This document shows, piece after piece, positions 23,795 through 31,820 of a stretch of DNA of 35,983 bases. Within the stretch, counting starts at the first letter, position 1; every line of letters starts with the position of its first letter. Source of the DNA: URNF01 sp045649855 (lineage in GTDB: Bacteria; Bacillota; Clostridia; Oscillospirales; Acutalibacteraceae); assembly GCA_045649855.1 (NCBI GenBank), contig JAZRQN010000063.1:1-35983 (forward strand), given 5' to 3'. Made by a program: the position numbers and the translations under genes. The notes under the pieces are model-generated. The model saw only the letters and a program-made list of their open reading frames with translations, was not told the origin of the DNA and made no database searches.

Positions 23795-24340
23795 GTGTCC
23801 GAAGAACAAAAGACGGTGGAGACCGCCGCAGAGGAAACGGTCGAAACCAACGAGGCACCTAAAAAATCCAAGAAAAAAGATAAAGCGGCGGAAATTGCAC
23901 TTGCCGCAGAAAAAGAAAAACTCGAAGCGGAACTGGCTGAAGCGAATGATCGCTATCAGCGGATGCTCGCCGAATATGCCAACTACAAACGACGCACCGA
24001 GCAGGAAAAAGAACAGATCGGTCTGTTCACCAAGGCGGAGATCTTGACCTCTCTGCTCACCTCGCTGGACAATATGGAGCGCGCGGTGGCGGCGCCTGCA
24101 GGTGATGATTACAAAACGGGTGTGGACCTCGTGATGCGACAGTTTGCACAAGCGTTGCAAAAGATGGGTCTTGAAGAGATCGGCGTCGAGGGCGAACCGT
24201 TCAATCCCGAATACCATAACGCCGTGATGCGTGAAGATGCTGAAGGCGTTGACACCGAAACGGTATCGCAGGTGTTCCAGAAAGGCTACAAACTCGGAGA
24301 CAAAGTACTCCGTCCCGCCATGGTAAAAGTGGCGAATTAA
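23795..24340 (+). CDS. grpE: Nucleotide exchange factor GrpE
   Basis: A 181-residue GrpE, which releases ADP from DnaK. The acidic/Lys-rich N-terminus (about 1-45) leads into a long coiled coil (AEKEKLEAELAEANDRYQRM) and then the conserved NYKRRTEQEKEQIGLF and the beta domain ending VLRPAMVKVAN. The GTG at 23795 is chosen because GGAG lies 9 nt upstream, whereas the in-frame ATG at 23786 directly abuts the SD and overlaps the hrcA stop. It is the second gene of the CIRCE operon. Confidence 0.95.
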   Translation: MSEEQKTVETAAEETVETNEAPKKSKKKDKAAEIALAAEKEKLEAELAEANDRYQRMLAEYANYKRRTEQEKEQIGLFTKAEILTSLLTSLDNMERAVAAPAGDDYKTGVDLVMRQFAQALQKMGLEEIGVEGEPFNPEYHNAVMREDAEGVDTETVSQVFQKGYKLGDKVLRPAMVKVAN

Positions 24341-24414
24341 CATTGGAATTTAAGGATACAATATTCTTAAAAATATATCTTATCGACTATATATAAACTT
24401 TGGAGGTAATCATT
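24341..24414 (+). other. grpE-dnaK intergenic leader with imperfect inverted repeat
   Basis: This AT-rich 74-nt spacer contains TAAGGATA-CAA-TATTCTTA (24351-24369, one mismatch) and then GGAGG before dnaK. The repeat could form a weak mRNA hairpin or mark an internal regulatory site. I see no second CIRCE and no convincing sigma-A promoter. Confidence 0.35.
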
Positions 24415-26220
24415 ATGGCTAAAATTATCGGTATTGACCTTGGTACTACCAACTCTTGCGTTGCGGTTATTGAAGGCGGCGAGTCCGTCGTGATCCCCAA
24501 CGCTGAAGGCGCACGCACCACTCCCTCTGTGGTTGCGTTCAAAAAAGACGGTGAGCACATCGTCCGGCGCGTTGCAAAACAGCATGCGGTTTCCAACCCT
24601 GAAGGCACCATTTCTTGCATCAAACGCGATATGGGTACTGCCCGTAAAGTTTCGGTGGACGGCAAAGAGTACACGCCCCAGGAAATTTCCGCGATGATCC
24701 TTGCAAAACTCAAACAGGATGCGGAAAGCTATCTGGGCGACACGGTAACCGAAGCGGTTATCACCGTTCCTGCATACTTCAGCGATGCACAGCGTCAGGC
24801 TACCAAAGACGCAGGTAAGATCGCGGGCTTGGAAGTCAAGCGTATCATCAACGAGCCCACTGCGGCGGCTCTTGCTTACGGCATTGATAAAGAAGCCGAG
24901 CAGAAAATTATGGTATATGACCTCGGCGGCGGTACTTTCGACGTATCCATCATCGAGATGGGCGACGGCGTGCAGGAAGTGCTCGCGACCGCCGGTAACA
25001 ACCGCTTGGGCGGCGATGACTTCGACCAGAAGATCGTTGACTGGCTGGTTGCAGGCTTCAAAGCCGAAACCGGTATCGATCTGTCTGCTGACCGTATGGC
25101 GGTACAGCGTCTGCGCGAAGCGGCTGAAAAAGCGAAAATCGAACTGTCCGGCGGCATGGGCAGCAACATCAATCTGCCCTTCATCACCGCGGATGCGACC
25201 GGTCCCAAACACTTGGATATGACCCTCACCCGTGCGAAGTTCAACGAACTGACCGCGTCTCTGGTGGAAGCCACCATGGGCCCGGTGCGTCAGGCTCTGT
25301 CCGACTCCGGCTTGTCCGCCTCCGAAGTGGATAAGGTTCTGTTGGTTGGCGGTTCTACCCGTATCCCTGCCGTGCAGGAAGCCATTCAGAAGTTTATGGG
25401 CAAAGAACCCTTCAAGGGCATCAACCCCGACGAATGTGTCGCAATGGGTGCTGCTCTGCAGGGCGGCGTTCTGGGCGGCGAGGTCAAAGGCTTGCTGTTG
25501 CTGGACGTTACCCCCTTGTCCCTCGGCGTTGAGACGATGGGCGGCGTGATGACCCGCGTGATCGAGCGTAACACCACTATCCCCACCAAAAAAAGCCAGA
25601 TCTTCTCCACCGCGCAGGACAATCAGCCCTCGGTTGAGATCCACGTTCTGCAGGGTGAACGCGAATTCGCGAAAGATAACAAGACACTTGGTTTGTTCAA
25701 ACTGGACGGTATTGCACCTGCTCGTCGCGGCGTACCGCAGATCGAAGTTACGTTTGACATTGATGCCAACGGCATCGTGAACGTTTCCGCGAAAGATTTG
25801 GGCACTGGTGCTGAACAGCACATCACCATCACTTCCAACACCAATATGTCCAAAGAGGACGTGGAAAAAGCGGTCAAAGAAGCGGAACAGTATGCCGCGG
25901 AAGACAAAGCGCGCCGTGAAGAAGTAGAGACTCGCAACAATGCGGATCAGATGGTGTACCAGACCGAAAAGACCCTCGAAGAAGCGGGCGACAAACTGGC
26001 CGCTGAAGATAAAGCGGAAGTGGAAGCGAAGCTGGGCGAGCTCAAAGAAGCACTCAAAGGCACTGACGCCGAAGCCATCAAAGCGAAACAGGAAGAACTG
26101 ACCAAAGCGTTCTACGCTGTCAGCGAAAAACTGTACCAGCAGGCCGCTCCTGCTGACGGTGCGGCAGGCGCTGCTCCCGAGCAGAATGCCGACGGCTACT
26201 ACGACGGCGACGTGCAATAA
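24415..26220 (+). CDS. dnaK: Chaperone protein DnaK (Hsp70)
   Basis: A 601-residue Hsp70. The ATPase domain carries IGIDLGTTNSCVAV at the N-terminus, YDLGGGTFDVSI and the LVGGSTRIPAVQ motif. The substrate-binding domain follows (VLQGER...NKTLGLF...GVPQIEVTFDIDANGI) with a helical lid. It lacks the extra loop seen in Gram-negative DnaK, as expected for a Gram-positive form. The C-terminal tail, EQNADGYYDGDVQ, departs from the usual acidic ending. The start is the ATG at 24415 with GGAGG upstream. It is a CIRCE-operon member and works with DnaJ and GrpE. Confidence 0.98.
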   Translation: MAKIIGIDLGTTNSCVAVIEGGESVVIPNAEGARTTPSVVAFKKDGEHIVRRVAKQHAVSNPEGTISCIKRDMGTARKVSVDGKEYTPQEISAMILAKLKQDAESYLGDTVTEAVITVPAYFSDAQRQATKDAGKIAGLEVKRIINEPTAAALAYGIDKEAEQKIMVYDLGGGTFDVSIIEMGDGVQEVLATAGNNRLGGDDFDQKIVDWLVAGFKAETGIDLSADRMAVQRLREAAEKAKIELSGGMGSNINLPFITADATGPKHLDMTLTRAKFNELTASLVEATMGPVRQALSDSGLSASEVDKVLLVGGSTRIPAVQEAIQKFMGKEPFKGINPDECVAMGAALQGGVLGGEVKGLLLLDVTPLSLGVETMGGVMTRVIERNTTIPTKKSQIFSTAQDNQPSVEIHVLQGEREFAKDNKTLGLFKLDGIAPARRGVPQIEVTFDIDANGIVNVSAKDLGTGAEQHITITSNTNMSKEDVEKAVKEAEQYAAEDKARREEVETRNNADQMVYQTEKTLEEAGDKLAAEDKAEVEAKLGELKEALKGTDAEAIKAKQEELTKAFYAVSEKLYQQAAPADGAAGAAPEQNADGYYDGDVQ

Positions 26221-26264
26221 GATTAAAGTCGTCAAACTTGCGACACTATCCCAATATACAGTTC

Positions 26265-26298
26265 ACAACCACTGCGGCTTTGTGCCGCAGTGCGTTGT
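26265..26298 (+). other. Stem-loop between dnaK and dnaJ
   Basis: A 9-bp perfect stem (26270-26278 with 26284-26292) is extended by five more pairs across a one-base bulge (26265-26269 with 26294-26298). It lacks a terminal T run, so it is more likely an mRNA processing or stability element, or a partial attenuator lowering dnaJ output, than a full terminator. Confidence 0.55.
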
Positions 26299-26315
26299 CA
26301 TTTAGGTGAGAATAT

Positions 26316-27461
26316 ATGGCAGAAACAAAACGCGATTATTATGAGGTGTTGGGTGTTCAAAAAGGTGCATCCGATGCCGATATTAAAAAAGCATTCCGCA
26401 AAATGGCGAAAGAATATCACCCCGATCTGCACCCCGGTGATCAAGAAGCGGAAAAACGCTTCAAAGAGGTCAACGAGGCGTACGAAGTGTTGTCTGATGC
26501 GGATAAAAAAGCGCGGTACGATCAGTTTGGCCACGCAGGCGTCGATCCCAACTTCGGCGCAGGCGGTTACGGCGGCGGTGGTTTTCCGGATATGGATTTT
26601 GACCTGGGCGACATTTTCTCCTCGTTCTTTGGCGGTGGTATGGGCGGTTCTCGCCGTTCCAATCCCAATGCGCCGCGCAGAGGTACGGATGTTGCCGTAA
26701 CGGTCATTATTTCGTTTGAAGAAGCGGCAAAAGGCTGTAAAAAGCAGGTGGAAGTACCGATTGTTGAGAAATGTACCGATTGTAGCGGCTCGGGTGCTAA
26801 AGCAGGCACTTCTCCGCGCACCTGTTCCCGTTGTAACGGCAGCGGTCAGGAGATGCGCCAGCAACGCACGCCTTTCGGCGTGATCCAAACGCAGGCGGCG
26901 TGTTCGCAGTGCGGCGGCAAAGGGCGTATCATCGACACACCCTGTCCCACCCGCGGCGGAAAAGGTGCTGTCAGAAAGCGCCAAACGGTCGGCGTGAACG
27001 TGCCTGCGGGCATCGACGACGGTCAGGTCATCAACATACGTGGCAAAGGCAACGCCGGCGCAAACGGCGGCCCTGCAGGCGATCTGCAGGTGCGCGTTTC
27101 GGTGCGTCCTCACCCCATTTTCGAGAGAGATCGCTACGATTTGTGGTGCGATCTGCCGCTGACCTTCGCACAAGCGACTTTGGGTGCGACGGTGGAGGTG
27201 CCCACCCTGGACGGTAAGGTGGAAATGGACATCAAGGAAGGCACGCAACCGGGCGACATCCTGTCTATGAAAGGCAAAGGTGTACCGTATGTCAACGGCA
27301 GAGGCCGCGGTGATCTGCATTTCCGCGTAACGGTGGAGATCCCCAAAAACCTGTCGGGCAAGCAGAAAGATCTTCTGCGCGCATTTGAAGATGCGACAGG
27401 GGATAAAAATTATCAAAAACGTCGCAGCTTTTTCGAAAAACTGAAAGATACGTTCAAGTAA
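26316..27461 (+). CDS. dnaJ: Chaperone protein DnaJ (Hsp40) with an altered fourth zinc-binding motif
   Basis: A 381-residue type I DnaJ. The J domain occupies 1 to about 70 with HPD at 35-37. A Gly/Phe-rich linker runs from about 72 to 115. The zinc region has CTDCSGSG (153-160), CSRCNGSG (170-177), CSQCGGKG (196-203) and then CPTRGGKG (210-217): the second Cys of the fourth motif is Arg213 (codon CGC at 26952-26954). One of the eight zinc ligands is therefore missing. Two C-terminal substrate-binding domains follow, and the tail is intact. GGTGA lies upstream of the ATG. It is the last gene of the operon before a terminator. Confidence 0.97.
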   Translation: MAETKRDYYEVLGVQKGASDADIKKAFRKMAKEYHPDLHPGDQEAEKRFKEVNEAYEVLSDADKKARYDQFGHAGVDPNFGAGGYGGGGFPDMDFDLGDIFSSFFGGGMGGSRRSNPNAPRRGTDVAVTVIISFEEAAKGCKKQVEVPIVEKCTDCSGSGAKAGTSPRTCSRCNGSGQEMRQQRTPFGVIQTQAACSQCGGKGRIIDTPCPTRGGKGAVRKRQTVGVNVPAGIDDGQVINIRGKGNAGANGGPAGDLQVRVSVRPHPIFERDRYDLWCDLPLTFAQATLGATVEVPTLDGKVEMDIKEGTQPGDILSMKGKGVPYVNGRGRGDLHFRVTVEIPKNLSGKQKDLLRAFEDATGDKNYQKRRSFFEKLKDTFK

Positions 27462-27464
27462 GAT

Positions 27465-27500
27465 AAACAGCCGATCCGCTAGTGGATCGGCTGTTTTTTT
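27465..27500 (+). terminator. Terminator of the heat-shock operon
   Basis: A 13-bp stem (27465-27477 with 27484-27496), loop GCTAGT, followed by a T run. Confidence 0.93.
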
Positions 27501-27550
27501 GTGATAGGACATACCGCACGGCGCATAGGCTGTGGCAAGGAGATGACGGT

Positions 27551-28237
27551 ATGTTTGGATTGCTGTGGGAATTGTTGTCGGGTATGTTCTTTATGGTGTT
27601 GCACGTGGTGTCGGGCGGCAGTTTCCCGAAGCCGTTGACGGCACAGCAGGAACATGCGTATTTTGAGGCGTTTCAAAAGCAAGGCGACATTGCCGCGCGT
27701 AACGCACTGATCGAACACAATCTGCGGTTGGTGGCGCACATTATCAAGAAATATTACGCCAACGCCAAAGATCAGGATGATCTGGTGTCTATCGGTACGT
27801 TTGGATTGATCAAAGCGGTCAACACGTTCGATCACACCAAAGCCGCCCGTCTGGCGCCGTATGCCTCGCGGTGTATCGAAAACGAGATATTGATGCATTT
27901 TCGCGCGTCCAAGAAATTTTCCAAAGACATTTCACTGTCCGAGCCGATCGATACCGACAAAGAGGGTCAGCCGCTGACGTTGTTGGATGTGCTGGCAGAT
28001 GACAGCGATCTGTCCGAACGGGTGGAAATGCGGCTGACGGGGGAAAAACTGACCGCGTATATGGATGAGGTATTAAGCGACCGCGAACGGCAGATCATCG
28101 CGTTGCGATACGGCCTTTGCGGCGATCCAATGCCGCAAAGGGAAGTGGCACAGATGCTGGATATTTCGCGATCTTACGTTTCCCGTATTGAAACAAAAGC
28201 ACTGTCCAAACTGCGCGACCGATTTGAAAAAGGATAA
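27551..28237 (+). CDS. sigK: Sporulation sigma factor pro-sigma-K
   Basis: A 228-residue sigma-70-family factor closely matching sigma-K: SFPKPLTAQQE, then ARNALIEHNLRLVAHIIKKY (region 2.1), DLVSIGTFGLIKAV and YASRCIENEILMHFR (2.3-2.4), DKEGQPLTLLDVL, and region 4 (LSDRERQIIALRYGL, then REVAQMLDISRSYVSRIETKAL). Residues 1-20 are hydrophobic (MFGLLWELLSGMFFMVLHVV), like the membrane-tethering pro-sequence that SpoIVFB removes in Bacillus. By alignment, cleavage would fall near residues 18-19. AAGGAG precedes the ATG at 27551. The gene is not interrupted by a skin-type element. It directs late mother-cell gene expression, implying an endospore-forming lineage. Confidence 0.93.
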   Translation: MFGLLWELLSGMFFMVLHVVSGGSFPKPLTAQQEHAYFEAFQKQGDIAARNALIEHNLRLVAHIIKKYYANAKDQDDLVSIGTFGLIKAVNTFDHTKAARLAPYASRCIENEILMHFRASKKFSKDISLSEPIDTDKEGQPLTLLDVLADDSDLSERVEMRLTGEKLTAYMDEVLSDRERQIIALRYGLCGDPMPQREVAQMLDISRSYVSRIETKALSKLRDRFEKG

Positions 28238-28239
28238 AG

Positions 28240-28275
28240 AAACACCGCAGTGGCATTTCCACTGCGGTGTTTGTG
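28240..28275. terminator. Bidirectional terminator between sigK and the LamG-like gene
   Basis: A 14-bp perfect stem (28240-28253 with 28259-28272) with a 5-nt loop lies between the convergent genes; the T-rich tail is short. Confidence 0.8.
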
Positions 28276-28276
28276 T

Positions 28277-30109
28277 TTACATATCTTGTTGGTCATCGGA
28301 TTGTGCATCTTCCGTGTTATGCTTGGAACGTTTTAGTTTTCCGCGACAAGCGGTTGCCAGGCTGTCCCAAACGGTGAATACACGGCGTTGTTTTTGCACC
28401 ACGGCGCAATAGAAGGAGAAAATGACTGCCACTGTGGAGATGAGCAACAGCACGATCAGCCAGACCTGCGGACGGTTTTCCGATACAGCGTTTTGAGCGG
28501 TGGGCAGAATGGTGGTATCGAATGTCCACGGTACGTTAACCGCCACGAAATCAGCTGTGGAGGTAAATTCACGGGACAGGGTGATCGTATAGATGCGACC
28601 GCCGCCGTAAGCCAGACTGTCCTGCCGTATAGCCAGTTTTTCGACGGTCAGATCGGTGTATCGGCCACTGTATAGGACACCGTTCATATCCGACACGGTG
28701 ATCAAGATCTCCGAGAGATACTGATACGCAGGAGAGGAAGGCTCGGGAAGTGCTATATTGCTCAGTGTAATGCCACTGACGTGTTTACTTCTGTTTTCCA
28801 AATACAGCGTGCAGGTAACGCTCTGTCCGCCGCTGAGTGCAGGGGTTTCCCAAAACGCGGCGCCGGGGCTGACTTCCACGCTGTTGACAATGCCACTGTC
28901 GCTGACGGTGCTGATAATACATTGCGATTGGGACAGCACCACGTTTTGCGGTAAGGGAGCAGGGGCGTACGCGTGCGGTGTATCGGTGAGGGTAGCATCA
29001 AAAGCATCCGCATCCCGAAATAGGCGCAACACCTGCTGCTGGGTCAGTGCGTTTTCGTACAACCGAATGTCTTCCATAGCGCCTTCAAACAAATACAACT
29101 TGTCGTTCGCACCGCCGATGTACAGTACATCGGGTTTTAAATCGGCGTATGCAAATTCAAGATCCAAGGTGCTCCATAACATGCCGTCAATGAACACCGA
29201 AATGGTGTTTTCTTCCACCGTCATTGCAATATGATGCCAGGTGGAAGGGGTCAGCATATTGGAAATGGCAGCATCCGTCGGATAACAAGCGTTTTGGCGG
29301 ATCCATTTCTCTTTGTAGCAAGCGGTCAGCAAAGCCATACCGTTCATCGTTTCACCGTTTTCCGTTCTGGCACTGTACCAGGGGATGAACGAGATCTCGT
29401 TTTCGGTGTTTTTACGGCACAGCGAGAATAAACGCTGTCCGACCGCGTTCGAATTGTGAATGTTGGCTTGCCAGTTGACCCACATACTGAGGGTGAACGG
29501 GGCTTCCTGTTCGGTCATATCAATTTCAATGCAGTCGGACGTGCCGTTAAACTGCAATGCTTTGCCGTCTTTACGACCGTTCACCCACTGCATATTTTCA
29601 CCGTGGAAAATCGCGCCGGTCGGCAACTCGCTCACAGCATATTGCACGTTTTCAACGTACGCATCGGTGGGCTTGGCAGTGGTTGTCGTGGTGGTGGGTA
29701 CGGTTGTCGTTATTGTTGTAGTCGTAGTCGTGGTCGTTTCGGAGGTAGTTGCCGTGGTGGTCGTGCTGTCGGTTGTTGTCGTTTCGACCGACGCGGTGGT
29801 ATCGGTTGTGCCGGTGGTAGTGCCCCACGGGATGATACTGCCTGCGGTAGCGGCACCGACGGTGGTGGCGTTGGTCGTACCAACGGTGGTAGTATCAGTA
29901 GTAGTGGTAGCAGTAGTGGCAGAGGTCGTGCTTGTGGCAGTCGTGCCGCTCGTGGTGGTATCAGTCGTGGCGGTCGTCGTGGTTTGAGTGGTGGTGCGCC
30001 ACGGGATAACACTGCCTGCCGTGGGTGCGCCTGCGGTGGTAGTTGCCGCACAGACGGACACAGAACATGCCAATATGATTGCTATGGTGAAAGCCGTAAT
30101 ACGGCGCAT
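28277..30109 (-). CDS. Secreted LamG-like protein, Thr-rich, membrane-anchored
   Basis: A 610-residue surface protein. Residues 1 to about 21 form a signal peptide (MRRITAFTIAIILACSVSVCA). Residues 23-148 are almost entirely Thr with Ser/Ala/Val, containing two copies of an AGSVIPW-type block (31-37 and 89-95) about 58 residues apart. Residues about 185-360 look like a concanavalin/LamG domain (ALQFNGTSDCIEI, FTLSMWVNW, WHHIAMTVEENTISVFIDG, LYIGGANDKLYLFEGAMEDIRLYENAL). A C-terminal membrane span (about 549-572) with a basic cytoplasmic tail anchors it. The likely role is carbohydrate binding or adhesion at the cell surface; this is inferred. AAAGGAG precedes the ATG. It is divergent from another Thr-rich surface protein. 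Confidence 0.82.
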   Translation of the reverse strand: MRRITAFTIAIILACSVSVCAATTTAGAPTAGSVIPWRTTTQTTTTATTDTTTSGTTATSTTSATTATTTTDTTTVGTTNATTVGAATAGSIIPWGTTTGTTDTTASVETTTTDSTTTTATTSETTTTTTTTITTTVPTTTTTTAKPTDAYVENVQYAVSELPTGAIFHGENMQWVNGRKDGKALQFNGTSDCIEIDMTEQEAPFTLSMWVNWQANIHNSNAVGQRLFSLCRKNTENEISFIPWYSARTENGETMNGMALLTACYKEKWIRQNACYPTDAAISNMLTPSTWHHIAMTVEENTISVFIDGMLWSTLDLEFAYADLKPDVLYIGGANDKLYLFEGAMEDIRLYENALTQQQVLRLFRDADAFDATLTDTPHAYAPAPLPQNVVLSQSQCIISTVSDSGIVNSVEVSPGAAFWETPALSGGQSVTCTLYLENRSKHVSGITLSNIALPEPSSPAYQYLSEILITVSDMNGVLYSGRYTDLTVEKLAIRQDSLAYGGGRIYTITLSREFTSTADFVAVNVPWTFDTTILPTAQNAVSENRPQVWLIVLLLISTVAVIFSFYCAVVQKQRRVFTVWDSLATACRGKLKRSKHNTEDAQSDDQQDM

Positions 30110-30211
30110 GTAAATCGCTCCTTTTGAAAGGTATCTATTTTATTTTGCAATGTTTTTGTGAAAATGTCAATATGTGGCGCGAATTAAGTGTCGGAAATTA
30201 TTTTTCGACTA

Positions 30212-30241
30212 TTGCGCTTGCACGCGCAATTATGCTATAAT
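30212..30241 (+). promoter_or_regulatory. Promoter of the NAGPA-domain gene, with inverted repeat
   Basis: TTGCGC (30212-30217), 18 bp and TGC-TATAAT (30236-30241, extended -10). A perfect 7-6-7 repeat, ATTGCGC-TTGCAC-GCGCAAT (30211-30230), covers the -35 and spacer and could be an operator. Confidence 0.72.
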
Positions 30242-30275
30242 AACTTAAAATATCAGTTAAGAAGGTTATGCATAT

Positions 30276-31412
30276 ATGGCAAAACATGTTAAAAATGAAA
30301 CCGGCACCAAAAATCGTGTGCTGAAAATTTTGAAATGGACCGGCATCAGTATCGGCGGTGTTTTGGGTCTTGTGGTGGCGTTTTTTCTCACCATGTTTTA
30401 CACACCTCTGTTCCCCGAAATGCGCACCCAGTATATTCTGATGACGCTGAAAACTTCCAACCCCTGGTTGGCGACCGTGTTCTTTTCGGATGAAACGATT
30501 GAACGGGTGCAGTATGAGAACCGCGTGGAAGAGCCGGAAGGGTTTACCAATACCGATCTGATCCAGATTGGCGGTTCCACGACGACGGGCAGCACCACGA
30601 GCGGCACGACCGTCGACGGCACTACCGATGCGAATACCACGGTTGCCACCACCACGACCACTACGCCCACCACTTCCCGTCCTACTTCGGGCGGTTACGA
30701 CGTAACCACCATCTATGAAGAAGAGGGTATGGATATTCTGCAGATTACCGATCCCGAATATACCGCACGTCTGATTCGTGTGAAAGATCCGTCTCGCGTG
30801 AAACTGGGACTTTGCGAACACTTTATGGAATCTGGCAAACGCGGTGAAAAACTGCTTTCCATCTGTAATCGTCTGGGAGCGGTTGCAGGCATCAACGCAG
30901 GCGGCTTTGTGGATGAGGGCGGACACGGTCTGGGCAGTTATCCCACCCAGTTGTGCGTGAAAGACGGTGAGATTCTGTATGCAGACCCCTCGCTGTCCAA
31001 ATATAACGTCATCGGCTTTAATAAGGACAACATCCTGATGGTCGGCAGTTTCACCAAAGAGGAGATCATTCAGCACAACATTCGCGATGCGATCGCATTC
31101 AGTCCGTTTTTGATCATCAACGGTCAAAAAGCCAACACCTTCGGCGCGGCAGGCGGCAAAGATCCGCGTGCGGCGGTTGGTCAAACGGCGGACGGCACCG
31201 TTCTGTTGCTGACCATTGACGGCAGACAGGTAGGTATGGAAGGCGCCAATATGCGCACCGTAACCGACATTATGTGGGAATACGGCGCGGTAACGGCTGC
31301 TAATATTGACGGTGGTTCTTCCACCACGATGGTGCTCAACGGCGAGGTCATCAACAGCACCTGTGGTCCTGCAGGTCCGCGGTATCTGCCCAACGGTTGG
31401 TTAGTTTTTTAA
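30276..31412 (+). CDS. Membrane-anchored phosphodiester glycosidase (NAGPA) domain protein
   Basis: A 378-residue protein. A single membrane span at about 21-41 (signal anchor) is followed by a Thr-rich linker (about 101-137). The catalytic-type NAGPA domain (about 140-378) shows GINAGGF (205-211), DPRAAVGQTADGTVLLLTIDGR (296-317) and NIDGGSSTTMVLNGE (343-357), the family signatures. Homologues cleave GlcNAc-phosphodiester linkages or occur in exopolysaccharide and cell-wall glycan gene sets. The active domain would face outside. The SD is GAAGG. It is divergently arranged with the LamG-like gene, suggesting a shared envelope-related role. Confidence 0.9.
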   Translation: MAKHVKNETGTKNRVLKILKWTGISIGGVLGLVVAFFLTMFYTPLFPEMRTQYILMTLKTSNPWLATVFFSDETIERVQYENRVEEPEGFTNTDLIQIGGSTTTGSTTSGTTVDGTTDANTTVATTTTTTPTTSRPTSGGYDVTTIYEEEGMDILQITDPEYTARLIRVKDPSRVKLGLCEHFMESGKRGEKLLSICNRLGAVAGINAGGFVDEGGHGLGSYPTQLCVKDGEILYADPSLSKYNVIGFNKDNILMVGSFTKEEIIQHNIRDAIAFSPFLIINGQKANTFGAAGGKDPRAAVGQTADGTVLLLTIDGRQVGMEGANMRTVTDIMWEYGAVTAANIDGGSSTTMVLNGEVINSTCGPAGPRYLPNGWLVF

Positions 31413-31440
31413 AAAAATAGGTTTTTCGCACAAAAAATAC

Positions 31441-31469
31441 TTGTACCGTGCACGAAAATATAGTATACT
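31441..31469 (+). promoter_or_regulatory. Promoter for darA-holB and downstream genes
   Basis: TTGTAC (31441-31446), 17 bp and TATACT (31464-31469), in an AT-rich stretch after the NAGPA gene. Confidence 0.72.
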
Positions 31470-31499
31470 GTAATAAAAGGATATATGTGGGGTGTAAAT

Positions 31500-31820
31500 A
31501 TGAAACTGATATTCGCAATTGTAAACAAAGATGACAGCAACATGGTCGCTTCCGCGCTGATTCGCGCAGGCTTTCCGACCACCAAACTTGCCACCACCGG
31601 CGGCTTTTTGAAGGCGGGCAACACCACCTTCCTGCTCGGTGTTGACGACGCGCGCGTGGACGAAGTCATTGAGATCATTGCGAAATATTCCAAGAAACGC
31701 ACCCAGATGGTTTCCAGCACGATTTATGGTGCTTCCGAATACACTACCTTCCCGGTAGAGGTTACTGTCGGCGGTGCTACCGTGTTTGTAACCGATGTCG
31801 ATCGTTATGAGAAACTCTGA
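31500..31820 (+). CDS. darA: Cyclic-di-AMP receptor DarA/PstA (PII-like)
   Basis: A 106-residue PII-like protein of the DarA (YaaQ/PstA) family that binds cyclic-di-AMP as a trimer. The N-terminal strand MKLIFAIV is followed by LATTGGFLKAGNTTFLLGVDD (about 30-50), the signature loop, and VIEIIAKYSKKRTQ; the C-terminal ferredoxin-like strand (FPVEVTVGGATVFV) completes the fold. Downstream partners of DarA are not well defined in the literature I know. The start is the ATG at 31500 with GGGGTG upstream. It sits upstream of holB, as yaaQ does in Bacillus. Confidence 0.94.
   Translation: MKLIFAIVNKDDSNMVASALIRAGFPTTKLATTGGFLKAGNTTFLLGVDDARVDEVIEIIAKYSKKRTQMVSSTIYGASEYTTFPVEVTVGGATVFVTDVDRYEKL

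Noticed and set aside
24367..26235. A 622-codon open frame antisense to dnaK
   Set aside because: Long antisense frames are a known by-product of dnaK codon bias. It has no SD, and the protein is low in recognisable motifs, whereas dnaK is unmistakable.
26265..26298. Terminator between dnaK and dnaJ
   Set aside because: The stem is strong but no T run follows, and dnaJ has no clear promoter of its own, so it is recorded as a stem-loop.
29690..30050. Repetitive CAC/ACC-type tract as a CRISPR or satellite repeat
   Set aside because: The period is irregular and in frame with Thr codons of a secreted protein. There are no conserved repeat-spacer units.
29456..30127. Gly-rich 223-codon plus-strand frame opposite the Thr-rich region
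   Set aside because: It is the complement of ACC/ACG-type Thr codons; no SD or motif supports it.
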